Origin: Sphingobium cyanobacteriorum | GTDB lineage: Bacteria; Pseudomonadota; Alphaproteobacteria; Sphingomonadales; Sphingomonadaceae | Length of the DNA: 64,000 bases | NCBI RefSeq assembly: GCF_030580935.1 | Contig: NZ_JAUQOM010000001.1 | Location: forward strand, 1-64,000 | Reading direction: 5' to 3' | Position numbers and translations under genes: made by a program | Shown here: positions 25,340-33,438 of the stretch, one piece after another | Position numbering within the stretch: the first letter of the stretch is position 1 | How the letters are laid out: the number at the start of each line of letters is the position of its first letter | The notes under the pieces: model-generated | What the model saw: only the letters and a program-made list of their open reading frames with translations | Databases searched by the model: none | What the model was told of the DNA's origin: nothing

Positions 25340-26548
25340 TCAGACTGTCCATTGCAAGGGCAGTGAAAGGACGCCGGTAACGCTGCCTGACGCCGCGACC
25401 ATCGGCTTTTCGGGGACAAGGGAAAAGTCGGGAATCCGTTTCAGCCATTCTTCCAGGAACAGGATGATCTCGCTCCGGGCCAGCGCAGCGCCGGGACAGC
25501 GATGGGGACCGCTGCCGAACGTCTGAAAATCGGTGCCGGTCGCGGACCGATCGAGATCGACCACCATGGAATTGGTCCAGCGCTGGTCATCCAGCCCGTG
25601 CAAGGCGGTCGCCACGAATACAGGATCGCCCGCCTTCACCTGAATGCCGTCCAGTTCCACGTCCATCGCCGCCTGCCGGGCCGGACCGGCCACGCCGAAA
25701 CGGCGAATGATTTCATCAACGCGCTTCTCGATCAGTTCCGGCTCCGCGCACAGGCGCTGACGCAAGGGGACGTTGACCGCCAGATGCGCGGCGATGAACC
25801 CCATCATGGACGCCACCGTATCAAGGCCACCAACCAGAACCTGGGCGCATTCGCCGATGATTTCGTCGCGGGTCATGGGACGGCCCAGCACCTGGCCATT
25901 GGCGATGCGGCTGATCATGTCATCGCCGGGATTGGCGATGCGCCGGTCGACATGCTCTGCGATATAGGCGTTCATTTTGCCATAGGCTTCCATCCGCACC
26001 TCTGGATCAGGCATACGCACGACTTCCGCCAGTTCGGACAGGAAAATCCTGTCTCCGGCGGGCAGTTCGACAATATCCAGGAATATCTGGATCGGCAGAT
26101 GCTGCGCGAAATCGGTCGCGAAATCGCAATGGCCCCTGCCTTGAAAGCCTTCGATCAGTTCGACCGCCAATTTGCGCGCGCTGTCGATCGCGCTCTTCAA
26201 CGGCTTGCCGATCACATAAGGCATGATCAGGGATCGATAGGCGCGATGCAGATCTCCGTCCGACTGGATCGGGATCAACGGCAACGCACCCGGCGGATTG
26301 GGGGGAACCCATGCCCCGCCGCTGATGAACGCCTTGTTGTCGCTCAATACGCGCTCAATGACATGCGCCCGCATCGGAATCCAATGCCCGCCGTTCCGGG
26401 GCGAATAGATGAGCGAGGCGCTGTTGTCCTGAAGCTTTTTCCAGGCGACATGAATATCCGGATCAATGGATTGAATGTCATAGATATCGACATCTGCCAC
26501 AAGTTCTGGAGGAACATGTGAAGGAATATCAACCATTTGCGTTTCCAT
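25340..26548 (-). CDS. Cytochrome P450, CYP101 (P450cam)-like
   Basis: A 402-residue class I P450. The I-helix reads VLVGGLDTVASMMG, the GGLDT form characteristic of P450cam and its CYP101 relatives, in place of the usual AGxET. The K-helix is DEIIRRF and the heme loop FGSGPHRCPGAALAR. CYP101 enzymes of sphingomonads oxidise terpenoids such as camphor, ionones and norisoprenoids; assignment to a subfamily needs alignment. Start at 26548 follows GAGGAGAAAG. Electrons probably come from the ferredoxin at 18301-18636 or one elsewhere. An altered SDR lies 31 bases upstream. Confidence 0.94.
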   Translation of the reverse strand: METQMVDIPSHVPPELVADVDIYDIQSIDPDIHVAWKKLQDNSASLIYSPRNGGHWIPMRAHVIERVLSDNKAFISGGAWVPPNPPGALPLIPIQSDGDLHRAYRSLIMPYVIGKPLKSAIDSARKLAVELIEGFQGRGHCDFATDFAQHLPIQIFLDIVELPAGDRIFLSELAEVVRMPDPEVRMEAYGKMNAYIAEHVDRRIANPGDDMISRIANGQVLGRPMTRDEIIGECAQVLVGGLDTVASMMGFIAAHLAVNVPLRQRLCAEPELIEKRVDEIIRRFGVAGPARQAAMDVELDGIQVKAGDPVFVATALHGLDDQRWTNSMVVDLDRSATGTDFQTFGSGPHRCPGAALARSEIILFLEEWLKRIPDFSLVPEKPMVAASGSVTGVLSLPLQWTV

Positions 26549-26579
26549 TACTTTCTCCTCAACAGGATTGCACGTCCGG

Positions 26580-27380
26580 CTATCGCACGGTTTCCGTATG
26601 AAAAATCGACGCCTCGCCACCGCCGACATGCAAATTCGTGCCAGTCGTCGAATCCGACAATGTGCTGACCAGCAGAGCCGCTGCCGCGCTGATTTCCTCG
26701 GTTCCGCAGCATCGATCGATCATCGTGCCGCGTTGATGGCGCCCCCGCGCCAGGCCGGCTGGCCCATGGTCGTTCATGCGGCCCGCACAGATCGCCGCCC
26801 CCGGCGCGCGTCCCGGCCCATAACTCACGACATTGGCGGTAACGCCGGTTCCGGCCAGCGAACGGGCGAGGCTGAAGGTCAGATTGACCAGCGCCGCGGC
26901 ACTGGCCTGATAATCGGCGATCGCCGCCATTGGCGCCGTGACGCTCGCGCTGCTGATATTGATGATCCGTCCCCATCCCTTCCGGCGCATGGCGGGAACG
27001 AAGGCACGGGTTGTCCGCACCGCGCTCATCACATGGAATGCGAACTTATTCTCCCAATCCTCGTCAGGAATGGAAAGCCATTCCGACAGTTCGGACGGCG
27101 ATCCCCGCGCGTTGTTCACCAATATGTCCGTGCCGCCCTTGGCAAAGACCGCCGCGATCACCCCGGCCGCCCCCTCGGCCGTCGACAGGTCGCCCACGAC
27201 GGTTTCCGCACAGCCCCCGTCGCCGATAATCGCGGCTGCGGTCCGCTGGACACCTGCCCTGTCCGCCCCCTGCACGATCAGGCGGACGCCCTCCGCCGCC
27301 AAAGTGCGGGCGATGGCCTTGCCCACGCCACTGTCGCTGCCTGTTACCAGGGCGCGCTTACCCTCAATGCCTAGCTTCAT
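26580..27380 (-). CDS. SDR-like protein lacking the catalytic lysine
   Basis: The fold is that of a classical SDR of 266 residues: TGSDSGVGKAIA, LVNNARGSPS, NISSASVTAP, and a final TGTNLHVGGGEAS. The active site reads IADYQASAAAL, so the Tyr is present but the Lys four residues on is Ala. The paralogue at 42757-43599 reads LADYQPAKAA at the same place. The usual VDGG is VGGG, and the substrate loop (GRMNDHGPAGLARG) is atypical. The reading frame is intact, so it may be an inactive or regulatory subunit, or an early pseudogene. It lies 31 bases upstream of the CYP101-like P450. Confidence 0.82.
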   Translation of the reverse strand: MKLGIEGKRALVTGSDSGVGKAIARTLAAEGVRLIVQGADRAGVQRTAAAIIGDGGCAETVVGDLSTAEGAAGVIAAVFAKGGTDILVNNARGSPSELSEWLSIPDEDWENKFAFHVMSAVRTTRAFVPAMRRKGWGRIINISSASVTAPMAAIADYQASAAALVNLTFSLARSLAGTGVTANVVSYGPGRAPGAAICAGRMNDHGPAGLARGRHQRGTMIDRCCGTEEISAAAALLVSTLSDSTTGTNLHVGGGEASIFHTETVR

Positions 27381-27550
27381 GATCGACGCTTCTCACTCCG
27401 GCCGTCCTCATTCATCAGACAGGAATGACACTGCCGCAAGCAACATCAACCGCCCGCGCATTCCATCTCATGGATGATGCAGGCGCTGGATGCCCATCGA
27501 GGGGATGGCGCCGTCAGCCTGTCATGTTGGCGCGACGCCCGGCCGTCTTG

Positions 27551-27850
27551 TCACGCGGATTTGCCGTCAAAGATGAGGATCTGCGTCTTTGAATGCCGGT
27601 TACGAAGCTCGATAAAGGGCTGATATTCCTCCGCATTGAGGAAATTCATGATGGCTTCGCGCGACGGGAAATCGAATGTCCCCACGCCCGATGGAACAGG
27701 CAGGTCGCCTTCCACCACCTCGACCGGGCCGCCCGACGTGAAATTATAATCTCCGCCATATTTCCTCACGATTTGGGGGACATGGGCGGAATATTCGGGA
27801 ATCCAACTGAAATCATCCGCATAGATGAGGGCAATCATGTGAGCAGTCAT
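27551..27850 (-). CDS. DUF1330 family protein
   Basis: A 99-residue single-domain protein of the dimeric alpha+beta barrel type: AHVPQIVRKYGGDYNFTSGG, VEVVEGDLPVPSGVGTFDFP, SREAIMNFLNAEEYQPFIELR. DUF1330 proteins occur in many catabolic clusters without a fixed function. The Met at 27850 is the family start. CATATGTTC, a partial match to the IclR palindrome core, lies at 27876-27884. Confidence 0.85.
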   Translation of the reverse strand: MTAHMIALIYADDFSWIPEYSAHVPQIVRKYGGDYNFTSGGPVEVVEGDLPVPSGVGTFDFPSREAIMNFLNAEEYQPFIELRNRHSKTQILIFDGKSA

Positions 27851-27933
27851 CGCAATCTCCCTGACAATCGACAATCATATGTTCTACATTTTGACGCAAT
27901 GCCTCGCGCCATGATCAAGCGGCAGCGCGCCTC

Positions 27934-29088
27934 TCAGCGCGCCCGGCGGCCGAGGGGCAGCAACATGCGCTGGATTTCCGCGACCAGCGTATCGGGGCTG
28001 TCCAGTCCGGGAAAATGCCCGCCGCCCATCGCCTTGTAATCGATCACATTATACAACCGCTCCAGCAAGGACCGGGGCGCCGCCGGAAACAAATCCTGGG
28101 TCGGAACCATGAAGGTCGCGGGCACCTTCGCCTTTTCGGTCCGGGGCACCATGATCTCGCCCATGAACATGTAGATCCAGGACGGCGCCAGTGATCCGCC
28201 GATCCAGTAGAGCATGATATTGGCCAGCAGCAGGTCCATCGGGAATGGCGGATCTTCGCGCGTACCCGGCACCGACCAGCCCTGAAATTTCTCGATGATC
28301 CAGGCCGCCAGGCCGATGGGTGAATCGGTCTGGGCATAGGACAGCGTCTGCGGCTTGGTCGCCTGGATGGCCTGATAGGCCCCTTCCCGCTTCAACACCG
28401 CTTGCAACGCGCCCGCCCATTGCTGCTCGTCGGGCTGCATGGGCGGACCGGCTGCGAAATCGGGCGTGGCGCCCGACATTGTCATCATCACCCCGTCCAG
28501 CCGTTCGGGGTGATCGAACGCCATGGCGGCGGTGACGATGCTGCCCCAGTCGCTGCCATAGGCGACATAATGATCCACCTGGAAACAATCGGTCATCAGC
28601 GAGGACCATAATGCCCCGATGTCCGATGCGGCCAGCGGCCTGCTCGGCGCGGGCGACAGGCCATAGCCCGGCAGGCTGGGCACGATGACGGTAAAGGCGT
28701 CCTCGATTGCGCCGCCATGCCGTTCTGGGTGCGCCAGGCGATCGATAATGTCCAGAAATTCCAGGAAACTGCCCGGCCAGCCATGCGTCATGACCAGCGG
28801 CAGCGGATCGGTGCCGGACCCGACCTCGACGATGACGTGAATGCGCTCTCCCTTCACCTCGACCATCCGTTGTTCGAACGCATTGATGCGCTCCACCCAT
28901 TGGTTCCAGTCGAACGATTCCAGCCAATAGTCCCGCAGTCGCCGCATATAGCCGACCGGGGTGCCGGTTTCCCAGTCGGGACCGGCCTGTTGCGCGGGAA
29001 AGCGGGCCGCCTGCACCCTTGCCCGCACGTCAGCGATCATGGCGGCGTCGGAAACCAGTCTGAACGGAACGCCGGGACTTTTCTGCAT
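27934..29088 (-). CDS. Epoxide hydrolase (EHN-domain alpha/beta hydrolase)
   Basis: A 384-residue enzyme: the N-terminal EHN segment (PFRLVSDAAMIADVRAR to GTPVGYMRRLRDYW), then LVMTHGWPGSFLEFL for the oxyanion hole and YGSDWGSIVTAAMAF with the nucleophilic Asp. GGGHFPGLDSP supplies the catalytic His. EHN-type enzymes open epoxides to diols, including microsomal-type and limonene-related substrates. Start at 29088 (MQKSPGVPF). It may process an epoxide made by the nearby P450. A 17-base tandem repeat and a palindrome matching one upstream of the TetR gene lie in its upstream region. Confidence 0.93.
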   Translation of the reverse strand: MQKSPGVPFRLVSDAAMIADVRARVQAARFPAQQAGPDWETGTPVGYMRRLRDYWLESFDWNQWVERINAFEQRMVEVKGERIHVIVEVGSGTDPLPLVMTHGWPGSFLEFLDIIDRLAHPERHGGAIEDAFTVIVPSLPGYGLSPAPSRPLAASDIGALWSSLMTDCFQVDHYVAYGSDWGSIVTAAMAFDHPERLDGVMMTMSGATPDFAAGPPMQPDEQQWAGALQAVLKREGAYQAIQATKPQTLSYAQTDSPIGLAAWIIEKFQGWSVPGTREDPPFPMDLLLANIMLYWIGGSLAPSWIYMFMGEIMVPRTEKAKVPATFMVPTQDLFPAAPRSLLERLYNVIDYKAMGGGHFPGLDSPDTLVAEIQRMLLPLGRRAR

Positions 29089-29110
29089 GGGGGGATGATC
29101 CTGCACACTT

Positions 29111-29144
29111 TCGGGATAAGGGGAAATTCGGGACAAGGGGAAAA
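29111..29144. repeat. 17-base tandem direct repeat upstream of the epoxide hydrolase
   Basis: TCGGGATAAGGGGAAAT at 29111-29127 and TCGGGACAAGGGGAAAA at 29128-29144 match at 15 of 17 positions, directly adjoining. They lie 23-56 bases upstream of the epoxide hydrolase start, so they could overlap the promoter or form direct-repeat sites. Confidence 0.75.
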
Positions 29145-29258
29145 GGATGCGGCGGGCATAGTCAGGCAGCATTTGGACAGTCAACGCCACGCCTGCCTTA
29201 GCCAAAGGACAGGATGCCCGAAAAATTGCCTGAATATCGTGGATGCGCCAGCTTTTTA

Positions 29259-29274
29259 CCCTGTCATGACAGGG
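29259..29274. promoter_or_regulatory. Candidate TetR operator, site 1
   Basis: CCCTGTCATGACAGGG is a perfect 16-bp palindrome. The arms CCCTGTC and GACAGGG are identical to those of the palindrome at 31479-31495, upstream of the TetR gene. It sits between the divergent epoxide hydrolase and SDR genes. Confidence 0.65.
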
Positions 29275-29472
29275 CCAGAAATTACAGATGAAATAGTCGC
29301 ACGGCCATCGATCGCCCCTTCATTGACCAGCGACTGGCAGAGCGGCAAACCGGCGTCTCATGCTGCGGAACCCCGCTGCAACTGACTGAAAATCACAATA
29401 ATTACAGTATGCGCCTTCCGCGGCACGGCATGAATGATGACTATGCGCACTGCTTTACATTGGGAGCTGATG

Positions 29473-30360
29473 ATGTTGGACGAAAAGGCAAATCTGGGCG
29501 GCAAGGTCGCCGCGCTGCTGGGCGGCGGCGGCGGCATCGGGGCGGCGGCGACGCTCGGCCTTGCACGCATGGGCGTGGATATCGCGGTCCTCGACAAGGA
29601 CGGGGCGGCGCTCCAGGCCACGAAGGCCGAAGTGGAAGCCATGGGCCGGCGCTGCTTCGCGTTCGAAGGCGATGTGCTGTCGACCGACGATGTGCGTGAT
29701 TTCTATGCGGCCATCGGCACCGAATTCGACCGCCTGGACATCGTCGTCAACGTGGCGGGGGGCGTGAACCAGCGCGACTTCCTGACCGGCACCGATGAAC
29801 AGGATGCCGAAGATATCCGCCGGAACTTCGGCTATGTGATCCAGTCGATCCGCCTTGCGGTGCCCTTGATCGAACGTGGCGGCCATGGTCGCGGCGGCAG
29901 CATCATCAATTTCACCACGATCGAGGCTTATCGCGGCGCGGCCAGCTTCTCGGTCTATGCCGGCGCGAAGGCCGCGAACGCCAATCTGCGGCGGGCGCTG
30001 GCCGTCGAATTTGGCAGGCGCAGGATCCGCATCAACGAAGTGACGCCGGACACGACCCCAAGCCAGGGCAATGCGAACGCGCTGTTGCCTGAACTGGCCG
30101 CGACCATGGTGGACACGCCGCCGCATGTCCTGGAAGCGGCGATGGCGATGTATATCCCGCGTGGCGTATCGGCCACACCGGACGATCTGGCCGATACCGT
30201 CGTGTTCCTGGCGTCGGATCTCTCGCGCGCCATCACCGGCGTGAACATCCATGTCGATGGCGGCACGTCTGCGGCCATGGGCTTCATCAACTGGCCCGGT
30301 GGCGGCTATTGCCCCGCCCCCCTGGGCGAAGCGCTGAAGCTGCTGTTCCCGAACAACTGA
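29473..30360 (+). CDS. SDR family oxidoreductase
   Basis: A 295-residue SDR: LLGGGGGIGAAA, VLDKDGAAL (Asp, NAD-type), VVNVAGGVNQ, NFTTIEAYRG and the catalytic YAGAK, with NIHVDGGTSAA near the end. A C-terminal tail of about 35 residues (GFINWPGGGYCPAPLGEAL) is longer than in most classical SDRs. The usual TGxxxGIG is LGGGGGIG. Starts at 29470 and 29473 are both possible after GGGAG. It stands opposite the epoxide hydrolase and may act on the resulting diol. Confidence 0.9.
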   Translation: MLDEKANLGGKVAALLGGGGGIGAAATLGLARMGVDIAVLDKDGAALQATKAEVEAMGRRCFAFEGDVLSTDDVRDFYAAIGTEFDRLDIVVNVAGGVNQRDFLTGTDEQDAEDIRRNFGYVIQSIRLAVPLIERGGHGRGGSIINFTTIEAYRGAASFSVYAGAKAANANLRRALAVEFGRRRIRINEVTPDTTPSQGNANALLPELAATMVDTPPHVLEAAMAMYIPRGVSATPDDLADTVVFLASDLSRAITGVNIHVDGGTSAAMGFINWPGGGYCPAPLGEALKLLFPNN

Positions 30361-30382
30361 CGATCATCGGCGCTCCGGCCCT

Positions 30383-30423
30383 GTGCCGGGCAGAGAATCC
30401 TGTCATGCTTCTCTGCCCGGCAC
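30383..30423. terminator. Bidirectional terminator after SDR and isomerase genes
   Basis: Perfect 15-bp stem (30383-30397 with 30409-30423), 11-base loop, located between two convergent genes. GGAAAAAG follows on the plus strand. Confidence 0.8.
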
Positions 30424-30436
30424 CGGAAAAAGCCGC

Positions 30437-31255
30437 CTATACGCCGTCCGCTTCGGCAACGACCTTGCGCGCGCCGGCAATGCACCGGGCCATGCGCTCG
30501 CGTGCGCCGACCCCTTGCTCGGCCAGGGACCGCAGGGGAATTTCCATGCCGATCGACTGGACATCGGGCAGGGTGGCGACGATCCGGGACAGCGGCGCAT
30601 CGCCATCGCCGGGGATCATGCGCTCATACATCGCCTCTTCCATATAGTCGGGGATCGACGGCACCTGCGGCGCGTCGCACATCTGAATATGGCCGACCAT
30701 GCCGGAAACGGCCGCCAGCGTCTCGATGCTCGATCCGGACCGGAAAAAGTGCATCGTGTCGATCAGCAGCTTTGCCGAAGGGCCAGCATGGCGCACGGCG
30801 CCGATCGCCGCATCCAGATCCTTGACGACCGAAATCGGGCAAAATTCGATCGTCGGCTCCAGGCCGCGCGCGACCGCCATTTCGACGAACACCGCAAACT
30901 GGTCATATGTCCGTTCCAGGCTGGGATCGAAGCTGATGCAATTGACACGCCGGACGCCAAGTTCCTGATAGATGTCGAGGCCCGCCGAATAGGTTTCGCG
31001 AACATCTATGTCCGCCAGCAGCGCATGTCCGTCGCCCAGCGTCAATTCTATCCCGCGATCCGCCAAGGCCGCCTTGAGATCACGGCGCAAGGCTGCGTCC
31101 TCACTCAACGACCATTTGGGAAAATTTTCCGGGTTATAGTCGATCGGGGCCAGAACCGTGCCGATGAATTGGCAATCAAGATCGGCGGCCAGGTGCACAA
31201 GGTCCACCGGCGGCAGTCCGAACACACCCAGAAATTCAAGGCCAAGCTTTCGCAT
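30437..31255 (-). CDS. Sugar phosphate isomerase/epimerase-like TIM-barrel protein
   Basis: The 272-residue protein has the xylose-isomerase-like TIM-barrel (AP_endonuc_2) pattern: EFLGVFGLPPVDLVHLAA at strand 1, YQELGVRRVNCISFDP, PTIEFCPISVVKDLD with a metal-ligand Glu, KLLIDTMHFFRSG with Asp-x-x-His and VGHIQMCDAPQ. These enzymes epimerise or isomerise polyols and ketoacids at a divalent metal. The role in this cluster is unclear; it could isomerise a ring-opened hydroxy-ketone. Confidence 0.88.
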   Translation of the reverse strand: MRKLGLEFLGVFGLPPVDLVHLAADLDCQFIGTVLAPIDYNPENFPKWSLSEDAALRRDLKAALADRGIELTLGDGHALLADIDVRETYSAGLDIYQELGVRRVNCISFDPSLERTYDQFAVFVEMAVARGLEPTIEFCPISVVKDLDAAIGAVRHAGPSAKLLIDTMHFFRSGSSIETLAAVSGMVGHIQMCDAPQVPSIPDYMEEAMYERMIPGDGDAPLSRIVATLPDVQSIGMEIPLRSLAEQGVGARERMARCIAGARKVVAEADGV

Positions 31256-31650
31256 TATCTCACTCTCCCAACGCCTGCCTGCGCCACCGGCGAGGTTGCC
31301 CCCGCCCGGCGCGGTCAGGGCACTGGTATGCCAGCGTGAAGAAGCTTGTCATCTTGCCCGGATCAAAGCCGGCAAAGATCACATCCATGCTGCCTCTTGC
31401 CCCGACACCGCCACCGGGCCGGGTTACGCAACCCGTGCCGCCCGCATTCCTGTCACGAAACGGCGGAAAACAGCTATTCCCTGTCCTGGACAGGGGGGCG
31501 AAGGCCGACCATGCCGTCATGTGTCGCCCGCGCGTCAGCAACGATATCGCGAACGACATTGGCCCGGCGGAAGAATCCGGCTAGAATGAAGCGCGCTTCC
31601 CGGATCGATTGCCCGCCGATCCGTGGCGCCGCCTAACAGAAGGATATCTC
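31256..31650. other. Divergent region between isomerase and TetR genes
   Basis: A 395-base non-coding stretch. It holds a 16-bp dyad (CGGGTT at 31420-31425, AACCCG at 31430-31435) and the 17-bp palindrome at 31479-31495. No gene is supported. Confidence 0.6.
31479..31495. promoter_or_regulatory. Candidate TetR operator, site 2
   Basis: CCCTGTCC-T-GGACAGGG is a perfect 17-bp palindrome lying about 156 bases upstream of the TetR start and about 224 bases upstream of the isomerase start. It shares both 7-base arms with site 1 at 29259-29274. Confidence 0.65.
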
Positions 31651-32325
31651 GTGACGCCCCGATCGCTCAGCACCATGGATGGGGACACTGCAACCATCGC
31701 GAGCGAGGAGTCCGAAAGCTATCAGTCACGCCGGGAAAAGACGGGAAAGCACAGCGCCCGCCGGCAACAGGCCATCGATGCGGCCGCCGCCATCTTCGCG
31801 CGGGTCGGCTATCATGGCGCGAGCACGCGCGCAATCGCCGATGCGCTGGGCATCAAGGTGGCCAGCCTGTATTTCCACATCGGATCGAAAGAGGATGCGC
31901 TCGCCGAAATCTGCCTGCTGGGTATGGAACGCTCGCTGGGCTATCTCCACGAAGCGGCGCGCAAAGCGACAGTTTCCGAACAGATACGCCATTTCTTCGT
32001 CTGTCAGCGCGAAGATCTCATCCAGCATGCGGAATATGTCACCGTTTCCATCCGCGAACGGGATCATCTGAGCGAACCGGCCCAAAACCGGATTCGGGAT
32101 CTGACCGCCCAGTTCCGCGCCGATATGGACCGCATGTTCAAGGGAGCCGCCGAACGCGGCGAACTCAACCCGGAACTGACGCCCCGCCACTGCCGCTTCA
32201 TCATGATCGGAACATTGCGCGGCATCAGCGAAATGCATCTCAGCGGGATGAACGTCACCACCAACGACATCATGGACAAATGGGTCGACGCACTGATCCG
32301 CGGAATCGCGATCGACACAGCATAG
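31651..32325 (+). CDS. TetR/AcrR family transcriptional regulator
   Basis: A 224-residue regulator with an N-terminal helix-turn-helix (AIDAAAAIFARVGYHGAS, TRAIADALGIKVASLYFHIG, SKEDALAEI). The C-terminal ligand domain is all-helical (HFFVCQREDLIQHAEYV). A GTG start at 31651 is chosen because AGAAGGA precedes it by seven bases; ATG at 31675 is the alternative. It probably represses itself and the divergent isomerase, and through the matching palindrome at 29259 the epoxide hydrolase/SDR pair. The ligand could be a CoA thioester or free substrate. Confidence 0.92.
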   Translation: MTPRSLSTMDGDTATIASEESESYQSRREKTGKHSARRQQAIDAAAAIFARVGYHGASTRAIADALGIKVASLYFHIGSKEDALAEICLLGMERSLGYLHEAARKATVSEQIRHFFVCQREDLIQHAEYVTVSIRERDHLSEPAQNRIRDLTAQFRADMDRMFKGAAERGELNPELTPRHCRFIMIGTLRGISEMHLSGMNVTTNDIMDKWVDALIRGIAIDTA

Positions 32326-32356
32326 CAGACAAGGGGAATTGCCCCCCGGCTCAAGT

Positions 32357-32386
32357 GCAGCGTTGGCGTTCCGCCGCCAACGCTGC
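32357..32386. terminator. Bidirectional terminator between TetR and crotonase genes
   Basis: GCAGCGTTGGCG (32357-32368) pairs perfectly with 32375-32386 across a 6-base loop, between two convergent genes. Confidence 0.8.
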
Positions 32387-32398
32387 GAGCTTCAGGCC

Positions 32399-33307
32399 CT
32401 AACGATCGACGCGCAGCTTGATCACGCTGTCGCCGAACGGCCCGTCGCGATTGGTCAGCGCCTGCTTGAGACCGCCTTCCCGCATGTCGGACTTGAACCG
32501 CATGCGCGCCGGACCAGTGCCAAGATGCGCGCGAGCGTCCATTTCCCGTGCGAAACGCTGCACGTCGGACATGCCCATCTGGTCCATAGCGATGTTCACG
32601 ATCCGCTTCTGGGCGGCCGCCAATTCCGGGTCGACCAACGCGACGCGCTTGGCCAGATCCATCGCAAATACGTCGATTTCCTCGGCGGGAACGGCGTCGA
32701 GCACCAGGCCGATCTTGGCGGCGTCCCGGCCCAGGATCACGTCGCCGGTCAGGAGCAGGCGCTTGGCCCATTGCGGCCCGACATGATAGGTCCACATGTG
32801 GGAGGGCGGCGAACCATTGGCGCGGATCGCCGGGAAACCGAACTTGGCATCCTCGGCCGCGACGATCATGTCGCAGCGCAGCGCCAGGTCGGTGCCCCCT
32901 GCCAGGCAATTGCCATGGACCTTGGCGATCACGGGCTTGTGCATGGAAAGGATGATGTCGGGAATCGCCTGAAAACGCTCCATCCCCCAGCAATCATTGT
33001 CGAACGTGCCATAGCTTGGGCGATAGTCGAAATTGCTGGCGCCGCTATCCTCGCCCAATGTCTGTTCATAGGAAGATGTCAGGTCGTAACCTGCGCAGAA
33101 ATCCTTGCCAGCGCCCTGCAACAGCACCGCATTCACATCCTGCCTGTCGTCCGCCTCCAGCAGCGCGTCCCTCAGCTCGAATATGAGCTGGTGCGACAGC
33201 GCGTTGCGCTTTTCAGGACGGTTCAGCGTGATCTGCGCTACCGCACCTACGACCTCGAACAGCAAACATTGCGGCTGCTTCAACCATTTGCCCGAATAAT
33301 CCTGCAT
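32399..33307 (-). CDS. Enoyl-CoA hydratase/isomerase family protein
   Basis: A 302-residue crotonase: NRPEKRNALSHQL, the oxyanion-hole segment GAGKDFCAGYDLTS, KVHGNCLAGGTDLALRCD and EDAKFGFPAIRANG, followed by a long helical tail (VALVDPELAAAQKRIVNIAMDQ). The catalytic Glu pair of true hydratases is not clear, so it may be an isomerase or a retro-aldol/hydrolase type. The start at 33307 follows GGAGG. Next upstream, on the same strand, is an acyl-CoA synthetase. Confidence 0.88.
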   Translation of the reverse strand: MQDYSGKWLKQPQCLLFEVVGAVAQITLNRPEKRNALSHQLIFELRDALLEADDRQDVNAVLLQGAGKDFCAGYDLTSSYEQTLGEDSGASNFDYRPSYGTFDNDCWGMERFQAIPDIILSMHKPVIAKVHGNCLAGGTDLALRCDMIVAAEDAKFGFPAIRANGSPPSHMWTYHVGPQWAKRLLLTGDVILGRDAAKIGLVLDAVPAEEIDVFAMDLAKRVALVDPELAAAQKRIVNIAMDQMGMSDVQRFAREMDARAHLGTGPARMRFKSDMREGGLKQALTNRDGPFGDSVIKLRVDR

Positions 33308-33438
33308 TCCATCCTCCTGAACTGGTTGGATATGATTAATCCTATCGCCGCGCGATCGAACACCGGAATCGGCGCGCATTCGGCGAAATTACATGCATGG
33401 TTTAACGCCATGACTGCCTGCCCGGCCTTGCGGACCGT

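Larger units (their letters stand above)
29089..29472. other. Divergent promoter region between epoxide hydrolase and SDR genes
   Basis: Non-coding. It contains a 17-base tandem repeat (29111-29144) and a 16-bp perfect palindrome (29259-29274). Near 29394-29410 it is AT-rich (CACAATAATTACAG), a possible promoter for the SDR. No gene is supported. Confidence 0.6.

Noticed and set aside
27519..30408. Further CCTGTCATG half-sites (27519-27527, 30399-30407)
   Set aside because: They lack the second arm of the TetR-type palindrome, and the second lies in a terminator loop.
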